From Hespellia sp. (GTDB taxonomy: Bacteria > Bacillota > Clostridia > Lachnospirales > Lachnospiraceae), in contig JAQVCP010000009.1 of NCBI GenBank assembly GCA_028689735.1, positions 1 through 64,000 on the forward strand: a stretch of DNA of 64,000 bases, written 5' to 3'. The notes under the pieces were generated by a model. The model saw nothing but the letters and a program-made list of their open reading frames with translations, did not search any database and was not told the DNA's origin. Position numbers and translations under genes: made by a program. Of this stretch, positions 39,026 to 48,022 are shown one piece after another (position 1 is the stretch's first letter; each line of letters starts with the position of its first letter).

Positions 39026-39300
39026 TAGAATCCCCCCAGTCTGCTTCCAAAGAGCAAAGCACGTAACGTCATCATCAGTTCGTGGTGGTCTGCCTCTTCA
39101 CGATGCTCATATAAATAGGCCGTTGTGTACATCACAGCTGTCTTTGCATTTTCCACTTTACTTAAGACGGTCATATCATCTGTCCGTATAATATCCATGC
39201 AAATGGTCTCGGAACTGTGGATTAGACCTTCGATTAAAGCATCGTCATCCTCGTAATCCACACGCAGATACTGTTTCATTTCTTCCAACGTTACTATCAT
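39025..39300 (-). CDS. Head-tail connector protein (gp6/gp15-like)
   Basis: A 91-residue helical protein starting MIVTLEEMKQYLRVDYEDDD, the hallmark of phage gp6-type connectors that add to the portal. The start at 39300 has GAGGTG upstream; an upstream in-frame ATG at 39336 falls within the capsid terminator hairpin. Confidence 0.88.
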   Translation of the reverse strand: MIVTLEEMKQYLRVDYEDDDALIEGLIHSSETICMDIIRTDDMTVLSKVENAKTAVMYTTAYLYEHREEADHHELMMTLRALLFGSRLGGF

Positions 39301-39322
39301 TCTCGTCACCTCATTAAAAACA

Positions 39323-39350
39323 GGCAGTGCCATCATCTGATAACACTGCC
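39323..39350 (-). terminator. Attenuator hairpin downstream of the major capsid gene
   Basis: On the minus strand GGCAGTG (39350-39344 side) pairs with CACTGCC and is followed by TGTTTTT. It lies directly after the capsid stop and before the connector start and should make capsid mRNA more abundant than downstream mRNA. Confidence 0.65.
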
Positions 39351-39356
39351 CGGATA

Positions 39357-40568
39357 CTATTTAGATGCAGTTGTTGCCTTAGTTGCTGATACAGCTTTTG
39401 TGCCGTCACCAATCTTAAGAATCTGCACTGCCTCTGGAAGTACCAACTTACCATCGACACGTTCTTTGGCAACAAATCCAATCATACCGTTTCCTGCAAA
39501 TAACTCAGTTAACTGCTTGAAGGAACGAGTGCCTCTGTCTCCGATGTTGTAGTACTTGTAATCACCAAATGCAATCGCATTGGTAGGTGCAAATGGAGAA
39601 GTATAAACTTCATAACCCAACAGTCTGTCCGGCTCTCCGGCTTTTAACGCAGGCTGCCAGATATATGCACCGTTGTTGTCCTTAAAGGTACGAATGGTAG
39701 CAATGAGCTGGTCATTGATGATGAACTTCGCATTTTTGCGGTATGGTCTTCTTAATGCATAGACCAGATTGATAAGTTCATCAGAAGTAAGTGCAGGTAC
39801 TGTTTTTGCAATGACACCACCGCCTGTTTCTGCGAACAGACCTAAAGGCTGACCTACACCAGTTCCATTAAGGAAAGCATCCTCTTCGGCATTTGCAAGT
39901 GCCTTACCGAACTGAGTGATGATATAGTTCTCAAGACCGAATGCGTTATCATACAATAACTCCTCCGTCACCTTAATTGCGACATGAAGTTTATGTGCAT
40001 CAAGCAAAATCTGTGCGAAAGTAGCATCAGAGAACTGTAATGCACCGCCCTCTTCAATCCATGCAGCCGCTGGATCCGTAGCTGCGATGTTAATCTTATG
40101 CTCTCCGCTCGTGGTAATCTTCGTACCAAGTTTACGCATGATATTCTCATCGTCCAATGTATGGATAAGACGGGAATCATACTCTTCCGGCACAAGGTAA
40201 CCGCCATCAGCATCAACACCTTCAGACAGTACATTTGTTACCTGTTTGAAGTTGGTACGAAGTGCCTTAAGCATACCCTCACGGTATTCATCGGATGCAC
40301 GACCTGTCTTTTCCTTACCAGGTTCTCCCTTGGCAGGCTTAGAGGTCAACGGAGTATTCACAGGCTTATTTAATTCAGCCTCTACTCTTTCCATCTCTTC
40401 CATACGGGCAATCTCCGTATTGTAATCCTTAATCTTCTGTTCCATTTCTGCATATGTAGCAGAATCCTCTGCGGAAAGTAATCCGTCTTTATCACGCTTG
40501 CTCTCCACAAATGCCTTGGCACCTTCCCATGCCTTGTTTCTTGCTTCTCTTATCTGTAAAATAGTCAT
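39357..40568 (-). CDS. HK97-fold major capsid protein
   Basis: A 403-residue capsid protein. Residues 1-95 form a helical delta domain (EMEQKIKDYNTEIARMEEME) that acts as scaffold and is cut off by the adjacent protease. The HK97 fold starts about residue 115 (GGYLVPEEYDSRLIHTLDDE). A-domain and P-domain phrases such as GTGVGQPLGLF and AFGDYKYYNIGDRGTRSFKQ match the family. The C-terminal AVSATKATTASK tail is unusual and resembles the major tail protein end. Confidence 0.95.
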   Translation of the reverse strand: MTILQIREARNKAWEGAKAFVESKRDKDGLLSAEDSATYAEMEQKIKDYNTEIARMEEMERVEAELNKPVNTPLTSKPAKGEPGKEKTGRASDEYREGMLKALRTNFKQVTNVLSEGVDADGGYLVPEEYDSRLIHTLDDENIMRKLGTKITTSGEHKINIAATDPAAAWIEEGGALQFSDATFAQILLDAHKLHVAIKVTEELLYDNAFGLENYIITQFGKALANAEEDAFLNGTGVGQPLGLFAETGGGVIAKTVPALTSDELINLVYALRRPYRKNAKFIINDQLIATIRTFKDNNGAYIWQPALKAGEPDRLLGYEVYTSPFAPTNAIAFGDYKYYNIGDRGTRSFKQLTELFAGNGMIGFVAKERVDGKLVLPEAVQILKIGDGTKAVSATKATTASK

Positions 40569-40575
40569 AATCTTT

Positions 40576-41340
40576 CTACCTCCAATTTTTCATGAGTTCC
40601 AGCCTGTCCATAAGGGCATCGGCTGACTTCTTATTAGTTGCTGTATCTGGTTTCTGCTGAATCCTGCACTTGGCAGCCAGCTTATCCATAAGGGAATTAG
40701 TCACTTCGGCTCTTGAGAAAAGGGATACCTTTCCTTTCTGCTCCTCTGCTTCTTCATCCTCTTCTGAATCTTCATTTGTGCGTTTCATGATTTCATCTGC
40801 GAAACCAAGTTCAATCGCACTGTTTGCATTCATCCAAGTCTCTGCATCCATGAGATGTGATAACTTTGCACGGCTCATACCCGTTTTGATTTCATAGGCA
40901 TTGATGATGGATTCCTTTACTTCGGAAAGCATATCGATAGCCTTCTGCATTTCGTTCTTATCTCCGAATGCAATCGTGGCCGGGTTATGAATCATAAGCA
41001 TGGATACAGGCGATACCAGCACCTTTGTGCCTGCCATAGCGATGACACTCGCAGCCGAGGCCGCAATACCGTCAATCTTGATAGTCACATTTCCTTTATA
41101 TTCCATCAGCATGTTATAAATTTGTGCAGCCGCCACGCAGTCACCGCCGGGACTGTTAATCCAAATCGTGACATCCCCTTCCCCGGCATTCAATTCATCC
41201 TTGAACACCTGTGGTGTGACATCATCATCGAACCAACTATCTTCTGCGATTGTGCCGTTTAGAAACAGGATTCTCTCCTGTGTCTGCTCCATCGTCTCCT
41301 GATTCGTTACCATCTTGTTCTTCCACTTCCAGAACTTCTT
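40576..41340 (-). CDS. ClpP-like prohead maturation protease
   Basis: A protein of about 254 residues with a ClpP/crotonase fold. The catalytic Ser is in DGIAASAASVIAMAG, the His in MLMIHNPAT, and the Asp follows in the helix near GFADEIM. An acidic segment EDSEEDEEAEEQKG precedes the C-terminal helix. It cuts the capsid delta domain during prohead maturation. The start at 41340 has AGGAGG upstream, and the gene overlaps the portal gene by 104 bases, an unusually long overlap. Confidence 0.9.
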   Translation of the reverse strand, partial: KKFWKWKNKMVTNQETMEQTQERILFLNGTIAEDSWFDDDVTPQVFKDELNAGEGDVTIWINSPGGDCVAAAQIYNMLMEYKGNVTIKIDGIAASAASVIAMAGTKVLVSPVSMLMIHNPATIAFGDKNEMQKAIDMLSEVKESIINAYEIKTGMSRAKLSHLMDAETWMNANSAIELGFADEIMKRTNEDSEEDEEAEEQKGKVSLFSRAEVTNSLMDKLAAKCRIQQKPDTATNKKSADALMDRLELMKNWR

Positions 41341-42601
41341 CATCGGACTTCTCCTCCTTTCCATTTTCTGTGGCGAATATTCCCGCATCCGCTAATTTGG
41401 TCATGTTTCCATTTATGAGATATAAGTCTCCGCCCATTTCGGCAGGGATACGGTCAAGGTTCTCAAGTTCACGGATATCATTGGCTGACATCCAGCCGTT
41501 CTGCCTTGCAGTTGCATAGCCACTCATACGGCTCGCATAATCACCACGAAGGAGACCATCCACATTGAACTTAATAAAATAAGCAGTCTTATCATCTGGA
41601 GAAATAAGGGAACGAATCATTGACTGTTCCCATCGAACCAACCAAGGCTCAAGCGTGTATTTCACAAACTCCAGTGACTGCTGCTCAATATTAGAAAAGC
41701 TCGACTTCTCAAGGTCACCGACCATATGTGGCGGTACTCTGAAAATTCGAGCAATTTCATTGATTTGAAATTTTCTTGTTTCCAAAAACTGTGCTTCATT
41801 TGGCGAAATGGAAATCGGTGTGTACTTCATTCCTTCTTCCAAAATGGCAACCTTATGGCTGTTGCCTCTGCCAAATCCCTTATTCCAACTTTCCCGGATT
41901 GCATCAGGGTTCTTTACTGTTCCGGGGTACTCAAGCAATCCGCCCGGTGTTGCCCCATTTGCAAAGAACTTGGCTCCATATTCCTCACAGGCAATGGACA
42001 TACCAATTGCATTCTTAGCCATCGCAATCGGGGAATATCCAACTAGTCCGTCAAATCCAAGACCGGGGATATGAAGAACATCCGTAGGTTTCAGATTAAC
42101 TGTACCTTCTTTCAGAGTTTTTGAATCTGAATCGGATACCTGGTACTGATAATAGATATTTCCTTTTTCATCTCTGTCCACAGTCATTCGATTTGCCATT
42201 AGAGGATAAAGACCTATCACTTCCCCTTTTCCATTTCGAATGATCTGGGCATATGCATTTCCCCACAATAAAAGGTGGGTCATAAGCGTTTCCCTAAAAA
42301 CAAAGGATGTCATTTCTGGATTCGGCTCATCATGCAAAAGGAAATACAGAGGATTATCAATTGCTTTTTCCTTACTGCCATCCTTACCATAACGATAAAG
42401 ATGAAGAGGCAGCCCAGCCACAGCCTCCGACAAAATTCTCACACAGGAATAGACTGCTGTCATCTGCATGGCTGACCTCTCATTGACTGGCTTGCCGGAT
42501 GTCGAACCTCCAAACATAAATCTATACGCACTACCATTGGTGCTGTTGGTCACAGGCTTATCCCTTGACCGAAATATTCCAGATAAAATTCCCATAAGCA
42601 T
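41237..42601 (-). CDS. HK97-type phage portal protein
   Basis: A 454-residue portal with VYSCVRILSEAVAGLPLHLY near residue 50 and LTHLLLWGNAYAQIIRNGKG, both family marks, and a long acidic tail (EEKSDEEVLEVEEQDG). It forms the ring through which DNA enters the head. The acidic tail region overlaps the start of the protease gene in another frame. Confidence 0.93.
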   Translation of the reverse strand: MLMGILSGIFRSRDKPVTNSTNGSAYRFMFGGSTSGKPVNERSAMQMTAVYSCVRILSEAVAGLPLHLYRYGKDGSKEKAIDNPLYFLLHDEPNPEMTSFVFRETLMTHLLLWGNAYAQIIRNGKGEVIGLYPLMANRMTVDRDEKGNIYYQYQVSDSDSKTLKEGTVNLKPTDVLHIPGLGFDGLVGYSPIAMAKNAIGMSIACEEYGAKFFANGATPGGLLEYPGTVKNPDAIRESWNKGFGRGNSHKVAILEEGMKYTPISISPNEAQFLETRKFQINEIARIFRVPPHMVGDLEKSSFSNIEQQSLEFVKYTLEPWLVRWEQSMIRSLISPDDKTAYFIKFNVDGLLRGDYASRMSGYATARQNGWMSANDIRELENLDRIPAEMGGDLYLINGNMTKLADAGIFATENGKEEKSDEEVLEVEEQDGNESGDDGADTGENPVSKRHNRRR

Positions 42602-42697
42602 TCACTCTCCTTTTGCTATATTCCTTTACCTACCCAACTTTTGGGGTATACCTAATTTGCAATACATCCTATATAATCCGTACCGGGAGGTGAGATT

Positions 42698-42880
42698 ATG
42701 GAAAGGATGTATCATATTATCGGCCATTTACAGGCTCTCGCAGGTTTTATGGAAGATTCAACAATCTGCAATACAATGTCAGATGACAAAATTGGGGTTG
42801 TTATTGAATTTTCCAAAATACTGCTTGATGAACTTATGAACCAAATGGGCGAACACGAAGAATATTTGATGTCTAAATAA
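42698..42880 (+). CDS. Small opposite-strand gene between portal and terminase
   Basis: A 60-residue protein (MERMYHIIGHLQALAGFMED) on the plus strand, against the direction of all surrounding late genes. It has a strong ribosome-binding site GGGAGGTGAG and a TATAAT about 20 bases before that. Two amphipathic helices are likely; there is no known family. Its end overlaps the terminase end by 8 bases. It may be a small moron or regulator expressed from the lysogen; a chance frame is possible. Confidence 0.5.
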   Translation: MERMYHIIGHLQALAGFMEDSTICNTMSDDKIGVVIEFSKILLDELMNQMGEHEEYLMSK

Positions 42881-44474
42881 ACAGGATTCCTCTGTCATCA
42901 TAGACTGATGCAGCATTATCATTGCCACATCGTATTGCCCTATCAAGTCCCATAATCGTTGCAATAGCCCCATCAATTTTTTCTGTCGATTTTTCTTTGT
43001 CAGCTTTGATATTGCCTGCTGGGTCAGTTCGGATGAATATGTTATCCATCATCCATCGAAGGACTGGATGCCCACCGTGTGCAATCTTTTCTTCCAATGT
43101 TAATTTCATAAGTTCCTTGGTTGGGGGACTCATGTCCTTAAAGCCTTGACCGAACGGCACGACAGTAAATCCAAGGTTCTCCAAGTTCTGTGTCATCTGA
43201 ACCGCTCCCCAACGGTCAAACGCAATCTCTCGTATATTGAAACGCTCCCCTAATTTTTCTATGAACTTTTCTATATAACCATAATGGACTACATTTCCTT
43301 CTGTTGTCTGTAAGAACCCCTGTCGTTCCCAAATATCATATGGAACATGGTCTCTTTTAACACGAAGGTCTAAGGTGTCTTCGGGAATCCAAAAATATGG
43401 AAGGACACAATATTTATCATCCTCGTCCTGCGGTGGGAACACCAAAACAAAAGCCGTGATGTCTGTGGTGGATGATAAGTCCAATCCGCCATAACATACA
43501 CGACCTTCCAAGTCCTCTTCATTTACTGCAAAGGAACAGGCATCCCATTTATCCATAGGCATCCAACGTACCGATTGTTTCACCCACTGATTTAATCTTA
43601 ACTGCCGGAATGCATTCTCCTCTCCCGGATTCTGCTTTGCACTTTCACAGGCAGCCCGTACCTTATCAAGTCCAATCGTAATTCCAAGAGATGGATTTGC
43701 TTTCATCCATACCTTTGGATCCGTCCAGTCATCGCTTTCATCTGCCCCATAGATAACTGGATAAAATGTCGGGTCTACTTTTCTGCCCTCGATAATATCC
43801 ACTGCCTTCTGATGCAATTCATAACAGATACTGTTCGTATCATTTCCGGCTGTTGTAATAATGAAGTGCAGGGGATTCTTTCTGGCATCCGATGTTCCAA
43901 CCGTCATCATCTGGAAGAACTTCTTATCTCTCTGAACCCAAAGTTCATCGAAAATCAAGGCACTTACATTAACACCCGATTTTCCTGCCACCTCAGCAGA
44001 CAATGCTTTATAGGAACTGTTCGTGGGTCCAAAGCCGATGGACTTTCTACTTGGTCGGATATCGCACCGTTTCATAAGAGCCGGGCAAAGTCTGACCATA
44101 TCGCAAGCGACATCAAAGACCAGGGAACTTTGGTCTCTATCTGCAGCGCAACCATATACCTCGGCACGTTGCTCTCCATCAGCACACAACATATATAATG
44201 CGACAGCTGCGGCCAACTCGCTCTTGCCACACTTCTTTGGAACCTCAATGTAGGCGGTTGTAAATTGACGATATCCATCTGGTTTAAGGATTCCGAATAT
44301 ATCCCTAATAATCTGTTCTTGCCAATCTATCAGTTCAAAAGGTTTGTTATAGAACTCACCCTTAGTGTGCTTTAACTGCTCAATGAAATCCACCACATAA
44401 CTTGCTTCTTGCTCATTGTAGGTAGAATCCTTTGCTTTGAATTTAGTCGGTTTATACTTTTTCAGTTTTCGCAA
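42873..44474 (-). CDS. Terminase large subunit
   Basis: A 533-residue packaging motor. The ATPase Walker A is VPKKCGKS (residues 78-85) and Walker B LIFDEL (174-179). The RNase H-like nuclease domain has acidic residues in YGGLDLSSTTD and near KIDGAIATIMGLDRAI. The start is TTG at 44474 preceded by GGAGGAGG at 10 bases. Unusually, it lies 5.6 kb from the small subunit gene, with methylation and hypothetical genes between. Confidence 0.93.
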   Translation of the reverse strand: MRKLKKYKPTKFKAKDSTYNEQEASYVVDFIEQLKHTKGEFYNKPFELIDWQEQIIRDIFGILKPDGYRQFTTAYIEVPKKCGKSELAAAVALYMLCADGEQRAEVYGCAADRDQSSLVFDVACDMVRLCPALMKRCDIRPSRKSIGFGPTNSSYKALSAEVAGKSGVNVSALIFDELWVQRDKKFFQMMTVGTSDARKNPLHFIITTAGNDTNSICYELHQKAVDIIEGRKVDPTFYPVIYGADESDDWTDPKVWMKANPSLGITIGLDKVRAACESAKQNPGEENAFRQLRLNQWVKQSVRWMPMDKWDACSFAVNEEDLEGRVCYGGLDLSSTTDITAFVLVFPPQDEDDKYCVLPYFWIPEDTLDLRVKRDHVPYDIWERQGFLQTTEGNVVHYGYIEKFIEKLGERFNIREIAFDRWGAVQMTQNLENLGFTVVPFGQGFKDMSPPTKELMKLTLEEKIAHGGHPVLRWMMDNIFIRTDPAGNIKADKEKSTEKIDGAIATIMGLDRAIRCGNDNAASVYDDRGILFI

Positions 44475-44578
44475 TGCCTGCGCCTCCTCCCAATAAAAAT
44501 AGCCACCCTAAGGTGACTTCATAACGATTTATTTGTACGAGGAACAGAGCCTTTATGGCCCCGTCCTTTCGGATTTTT

Positions 44579-44821
44579 CTAATTATATTTTTGAAGTAAA
44601 ATGCCAAGGGCTAGTTCTGCCTCTCGGCAAGTAGGCTCTATATCCCACCCTCTGTCATAGTTACAAATGACTTCTTCATTTGCCTTAAGCATCAGCTTGG
44701 AAATCTTACCTCCGTTGATGCCATATTCTTCGCTTGGTTCTTCGAAGTGCTTAACCCAATAATGGACCGCTGTGTATTTACTGTCTGCTGCCGGAATTCC
44801 AATTGTACCTTCGTTCCACAT
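44579..44821 (-). CDS. Conserved phage hypothetical protein
   Basis: An 80-residue acidic protein, MWNEGTIGIPAADSKYTAVH, with a middle EEVICNYDRGWDIEPTCREA and C-terminal helix ELALGILLQKYN. Similar small proteins sit in this position in Lachnospiraceae prophages; no function is known. AGGAGG precedes the ATG. Confidence 0.65.
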   Translation of the reverse strand: MWNEGTIGIPAADSKYTAVHYWVKHFEEPSEEYGINGGKISKLMLKANEEVICNYDRGWDIEPTCREAELALGILLQKYN

Positions 44822-44943
44822 AACCTTGTCCTCCTAATGTGTATTTTCCTTTCGGTAGTACACATATTACCTCTGAGTGCGAATTATATCCACTCAATTC
44901 GGAGCGTATACTACACAAATATTCATAGGAAAAACTGTGTATT

Positions 44944-45120
44944 TTATTCCTCTCCTGTGAGGATAAACTGTACATATTCCTTGCGATACTCATCTAGGAA
45001 ACATACCAATTCATAGAAGTCGCTTTCGAATGCCATTCTTTGGACTCTTGGAACATCAAACATATTGGTACTACCCGTAGCACGTATCTTCAAAATCTGT
45101 TCTTTCACTTTTTTGTCCAT
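44944..45120 (-). CDS. DUF5049 family protein
   Basis: A 58-residue protein (MDKKVKEQILKIRATGSTNM, then FDVPRVQRMA, ending FILTGEE) with the conserved pattern of DUF5049, a small phage family of unknown function. The start at 45120 has GAGGTG upstream. It lies one base from the DUF4314 gene. Confidence 0.8.
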   Translation of the reverse strand: MDKKVKEQILKIRATGSTNMFDVPRVQRMAFESDFYELVCFLDEYRKEYVQFILTGEE

Positions 45121-45121
45121 G

Positions 45122-45514
45122 CTACACCTCTTCATCTGTGCAGATGCTCTTACCCATTATCAGTTCGGTGTAGATTTTGGTATAGCGGTCGCATTCACTG
45201 CCTTCCGAACCTGCCATCGCTGCGAGGAAAAACTCCCTAGCCTCTTGTCGGCTGTCCCATACATCCTTTTTACCATAGCAGATTGTGGTTACTGTGTTCA
45301 GCTTTCTGCAGGAATCTTCTCCATAGACAACATTTAGATGGCTACCATTATCCCATCTGACCAGAATCGATGCCGTATCATCCACACCTTCCACCGTACC
45401 CTTTGTTCCAATTGGTGGTGCTTGGAAATCATCCATTCTTACAAGTTCTATTCTTGTTCCAACAGGGTACTCTTTACGAACCCTATCAACAATCTCTTGA
45501 TTTGGAAATCTCAT
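45122..45514 (-). CDS. DUF4314 family protein
   Basis: A 130-residue protein. The core RIELVRMDDFQAPPIGTKGT followed by VRWDNGSHLNVVYGED is the DUF4314 SH3-like domain, common in Firmicute phages and conjugative elements. Function unknown. It overlaps its upstream neighbour by one base. Confidence 0.85.
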   Translation of the reverse strand: MRFPNQEIVDRVRKEYPVGTRIELVRMDDFQAPPIGTKGTVEGVDDTASILVRWDNGSHLNVVYGEDSCRKLNTVTTICYGKKDVWDSRQEAREFFLAAMAGSEGSECDRYTKIYTELIMGKSICTDEEV

Positions 45515-46194
45515 TATTTTGTACCCCCTTTGAAAGCGGATGAGCCATCAAGGTTTCGAAGCAAAATTTTTCTTTCAGCCTTATACTCTTCTCCGATGAA
45601 TCCAAGCCTTAAAAGGAAACAGCGGAATGCATACTTTTCATTTTCAATTGGTTTATCCTTTGCAGAAATCCTCTTCTGATTTCTTGCCATCTCGCATATG
45701 CTGCAAATCAAATGCGTGTATGCTTTTGTCTCTTCCTCGTCTTCTGGTGTGATGGAAAACCAAGGAAATGAAATCTTCTCATCCTTTTCGATAATTGGCA
45801 GTTCCTTAAGACCGAGTGCCTTTTTGATTAGTCTACCCTTTGCTTCAATGATTCTTGAAAGATTACTCAGTGCCTCTCCTTCAAAATAAGTAGCTGGCAT
45901 TTCAATGGTGAGTCCCATCTCCTCGCTCTCTGTTGGTTCTGTTTGGCTTTCTGTCTGCTTTGCAACCTCTGCCTCAAATCCCTTTTCTAAAAGAGCCTCC
46001 AAGAGGTGTTCTACCTCTTCGCTATCTGCGGAATCATCAAATATCAATGTTCCGTTTCTGTCGATTGTAAAGTAGTCCACCTCGTAATTGCAGGTTGGAA
46101 CCCCTTTGTAAATAGCCTCAACTCCTGTGATTTCTGCAATGGCCGTAACCAATGCTTTTCTTTCTTTGCCTGTTCTGTTGTACATAATCTCCAT
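45514..46194 (-). CDS. Virulence-related-like phage protein of unknown function
   Basis: A 226-residue acidic protein, MEIMYNRTGKERKALVTAIA. The first 85 residues form an alpha-beta domain, then a Glu/Thr-rich linker, then a helical part with AYTHLICSICEMARNQKRIS and KYAFRCFLLRLGFIGEEYKA. Proteins of this kind in Firmicute elements are often labelled virulence-related without evidence. GGAGGT precedes the ATG. Confidence 0.7.
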   Translation of the reverse strand: MEIMYNRTGKERKALVTAIAEITGVEAIYKGVPTCNYEVDYFTIDRNGTLIFDDSADSEEVEHLLEALLEKGFEAEVAKQTESQTEPTESEEMGLTIEMPATYFEGEALSNLSRIIEAKGRLIKKALGLKELPIIEKDEKISFPWFSITPEDEEETKAYTHLICSICEMARNQKRISAKDKPIENEKYAFRCFLLRLGFIGEEYKAERKILLRNLDGSSAFKGGTK

Positions 46195-46282
46195 TATGTG
46201 TACCTCCTTCTTTTTGGCGTACTACATATATCACTCTAACAACCATATATAGCAACCAATTTCGATACAAAAGAATGTACAA

Positions 46283-48022
46283 TTATTGGTCTGCATTTTG
46301 TGTATAGTACACTAAGCCTGCCATAACAAAACATACGCAAGGAAGTGCCACTCCGTTTCCCCACATCTTATACTCTGCTGAATCCGACTGTGGGTCTTTT
46401 AACCATTTGATGATTTGATTCCGGCTCTTTGGTTTTGTGGATGTTCCCATGATAAGTCGATGGGTCTCAAAAACTTCTGACCAGAAAGCAATATCGTTTT
46501 CTGTCGGATTTTCTGTACCAAGGTCACTGCACCACCAATCCGGGAAACCTTGCAGCCTTGCACATTCTGTTGGAGTTAATCTTCGGACAATGTATTCCAT
46601 TGCATCGTCCAGATCATTCACAAGCGGTGGGTCTTTATAATCTGTAGCCACTAATGTGTTAGCAAGTTCTGTTTCCGCAGATGTGAAGAAGGATGCCTTA
46701 CTACTGCTATAGGTAGGAACAGCAACTGCTCCCGGTCCCTTTGCCACCATAGTCGGTTCGACCTCTTCTTCTACTGCAAATCCAAACTGAGCGTTCTTCC
46801 CTTGATTGTAGGCTGCACGGTCAATTCCATATGATGGTGTTGCTACAAAGTTCTCTTCCGGGTTCGTCATCATCTGACTGGATGGTCCCTTAGGTCCATC
46901 ATTCGCAGACAAGGTTGCATGGACTTTTGCAAAAGCAACAGCGTGTTGCTCTGTGGCATTTAAGGTATACATGATGTCTGATTCCTTATACCCATCTCCC
47001 TTGTGTGAAGGTCTTGTTCCATTTCCTTCTATCACAGCAATTCCACCTTGGTTGCAAGTAGGATTACCACCATTGCAATCCACGGTTCTTGAGGTATTTG
47101 CCTCATAGAATCCGCTGTGTGGATTGGATGATTTCATGGAGTTACTGTCCTTGGCACAAATACCATATGCTTTCGGAGTCTGCACTACGAATGGCTGATT
47201 GTTACCGCCAGTACCGTAGGTGGCAGAAACTGTCTGAGCAACTTCCAATGGTCCCTTGTATCTCGTATCCTGTGAGTGGTTTTCGAACATCTGAGGTTCT
47301 AAGCTGCTTGCCTCTTCAATGCCATCAATAACATCTGTGGCAGTTCCTTTCCACGGGCTGTTGCTCTGCGAAGAATACCCTGACAAGCCTTCTGACTCAA
47401 ATAGTATTTTTCCGGCACATTGACCTGTAAAATCTGCGACAAGATAGATACGTTTTCTTCTCTGGGGTACTCCCCAATACTGAGCATCGAGTGTTCGCCA
47501 GGCGATATCATATCCGTCTCCCATGATGTGTCCTGCTCCTGCCCATTTTGCAGGCTTTGCGATTGAAACATCACTGGCTTTAACTGAGCATATGGATTCG
47601 AGGACTGCTTTGAAGTCTTCGCCCTTGTTTGATGAGAATGCTCCCGGCACGTTTTCCCACACGATGTATCTTGGATATTGTCCATTTGTCTTCTCCCTCA
47701 TTTCTTTTATGATTCTGATTGCCTCGAAAAAAAGACTGGAACGATTCCCATCCAGTCCTTCTCGTTTCCCCGCCAATGACATATCCTGACAAGGCGAGCC
47801 AAATGTTATGATATCCACAGGAGCAATCTCTGCACCGCTAACGGTAGAAATGTTTCCTATGTGCTTCATCTGTGGCAGTCGTTTTGAAGTTACCATAATT
47901 GGAAAAGGCTCAACTTCTGATGCCCACACTGGGGTAACACCAAAAATCAAGCCTCCCAAAGGAAATCCGCCACTGCCATCAAACAGACTTCCAAGCGTTA
48001 AATTATTCTCCGTCTGCATCAT
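46283..48022 (-). CDS. Phage DNA (cytosine-5) methyltransferase
   Basis: About 579 residues. Motif I is LFDGSGGFPLGG, motif IV with the catalytic cysteine GSPCQDMS, motif VI ENVPGAF, motif VIII QRRKRIYLVADF, motif IX LTPTECARLQGFPD and motif X WGNGVALP. A long insert between VIII and IX (about 215-460) carries the target recognition region and Gly/Asn-rich repeats, which is common in multispecific phage enzymes. It should protect phage DNA from restriction. It overlaps the ParB-methyltransferase gene by 20 bases and lies 1.3 kb from a SAM synthetase-like gene. Confidence 0.92.
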   Translation of the reverse strand: MMQTENNLTLGSLFDGSGGFPLGGLIFGVTPVWASEVEPFPIMVTSKRLPQMKHIGNISTVSGAEIAPVDIITFGSPCQDMSLAGKREGLDGNRSSLFFEAIRIIKEMREKTNGQYPRYIVWENVPGAFSSNKGEDFKAVLESICSVKASDVSIAKPAKWAGAGHIMGDGYDIAWRTLDAQYWGVPQRRKRIYLVADFTGQCAGKILFESEGLSGYSSQSNSPWKGTATDVIDGIEEASSLEPQMFENHSQDTRYKGPLEVAQTVSATYGTGGNNQPFVVQTPKAYGICAKDSNSMKSSNPHSGFYEANTSRTVDCNGGNPTCNQGGIAVIEGNGTRPSHKGDGYKESDIMYTLNATEQHAVAFAKVHATLSANDGPKGPSSQMMTNPEENFVATPSYGIDRAAYNQGKNAQFGFAVEEEVEPTMVAKGPGAVAVPTYSSSKASFFTSAETELANTLVATDYKDPPLVNDLDDAMEYIVRRLTPTECARLQGFPDWWCSDLGTENPTENDIAFWSEVFETHRLIMGTSTKPKSRNQIIKWLKDPQSDSAEYKMWGNGVALPCVCFVMAGLVYYTQNADQ

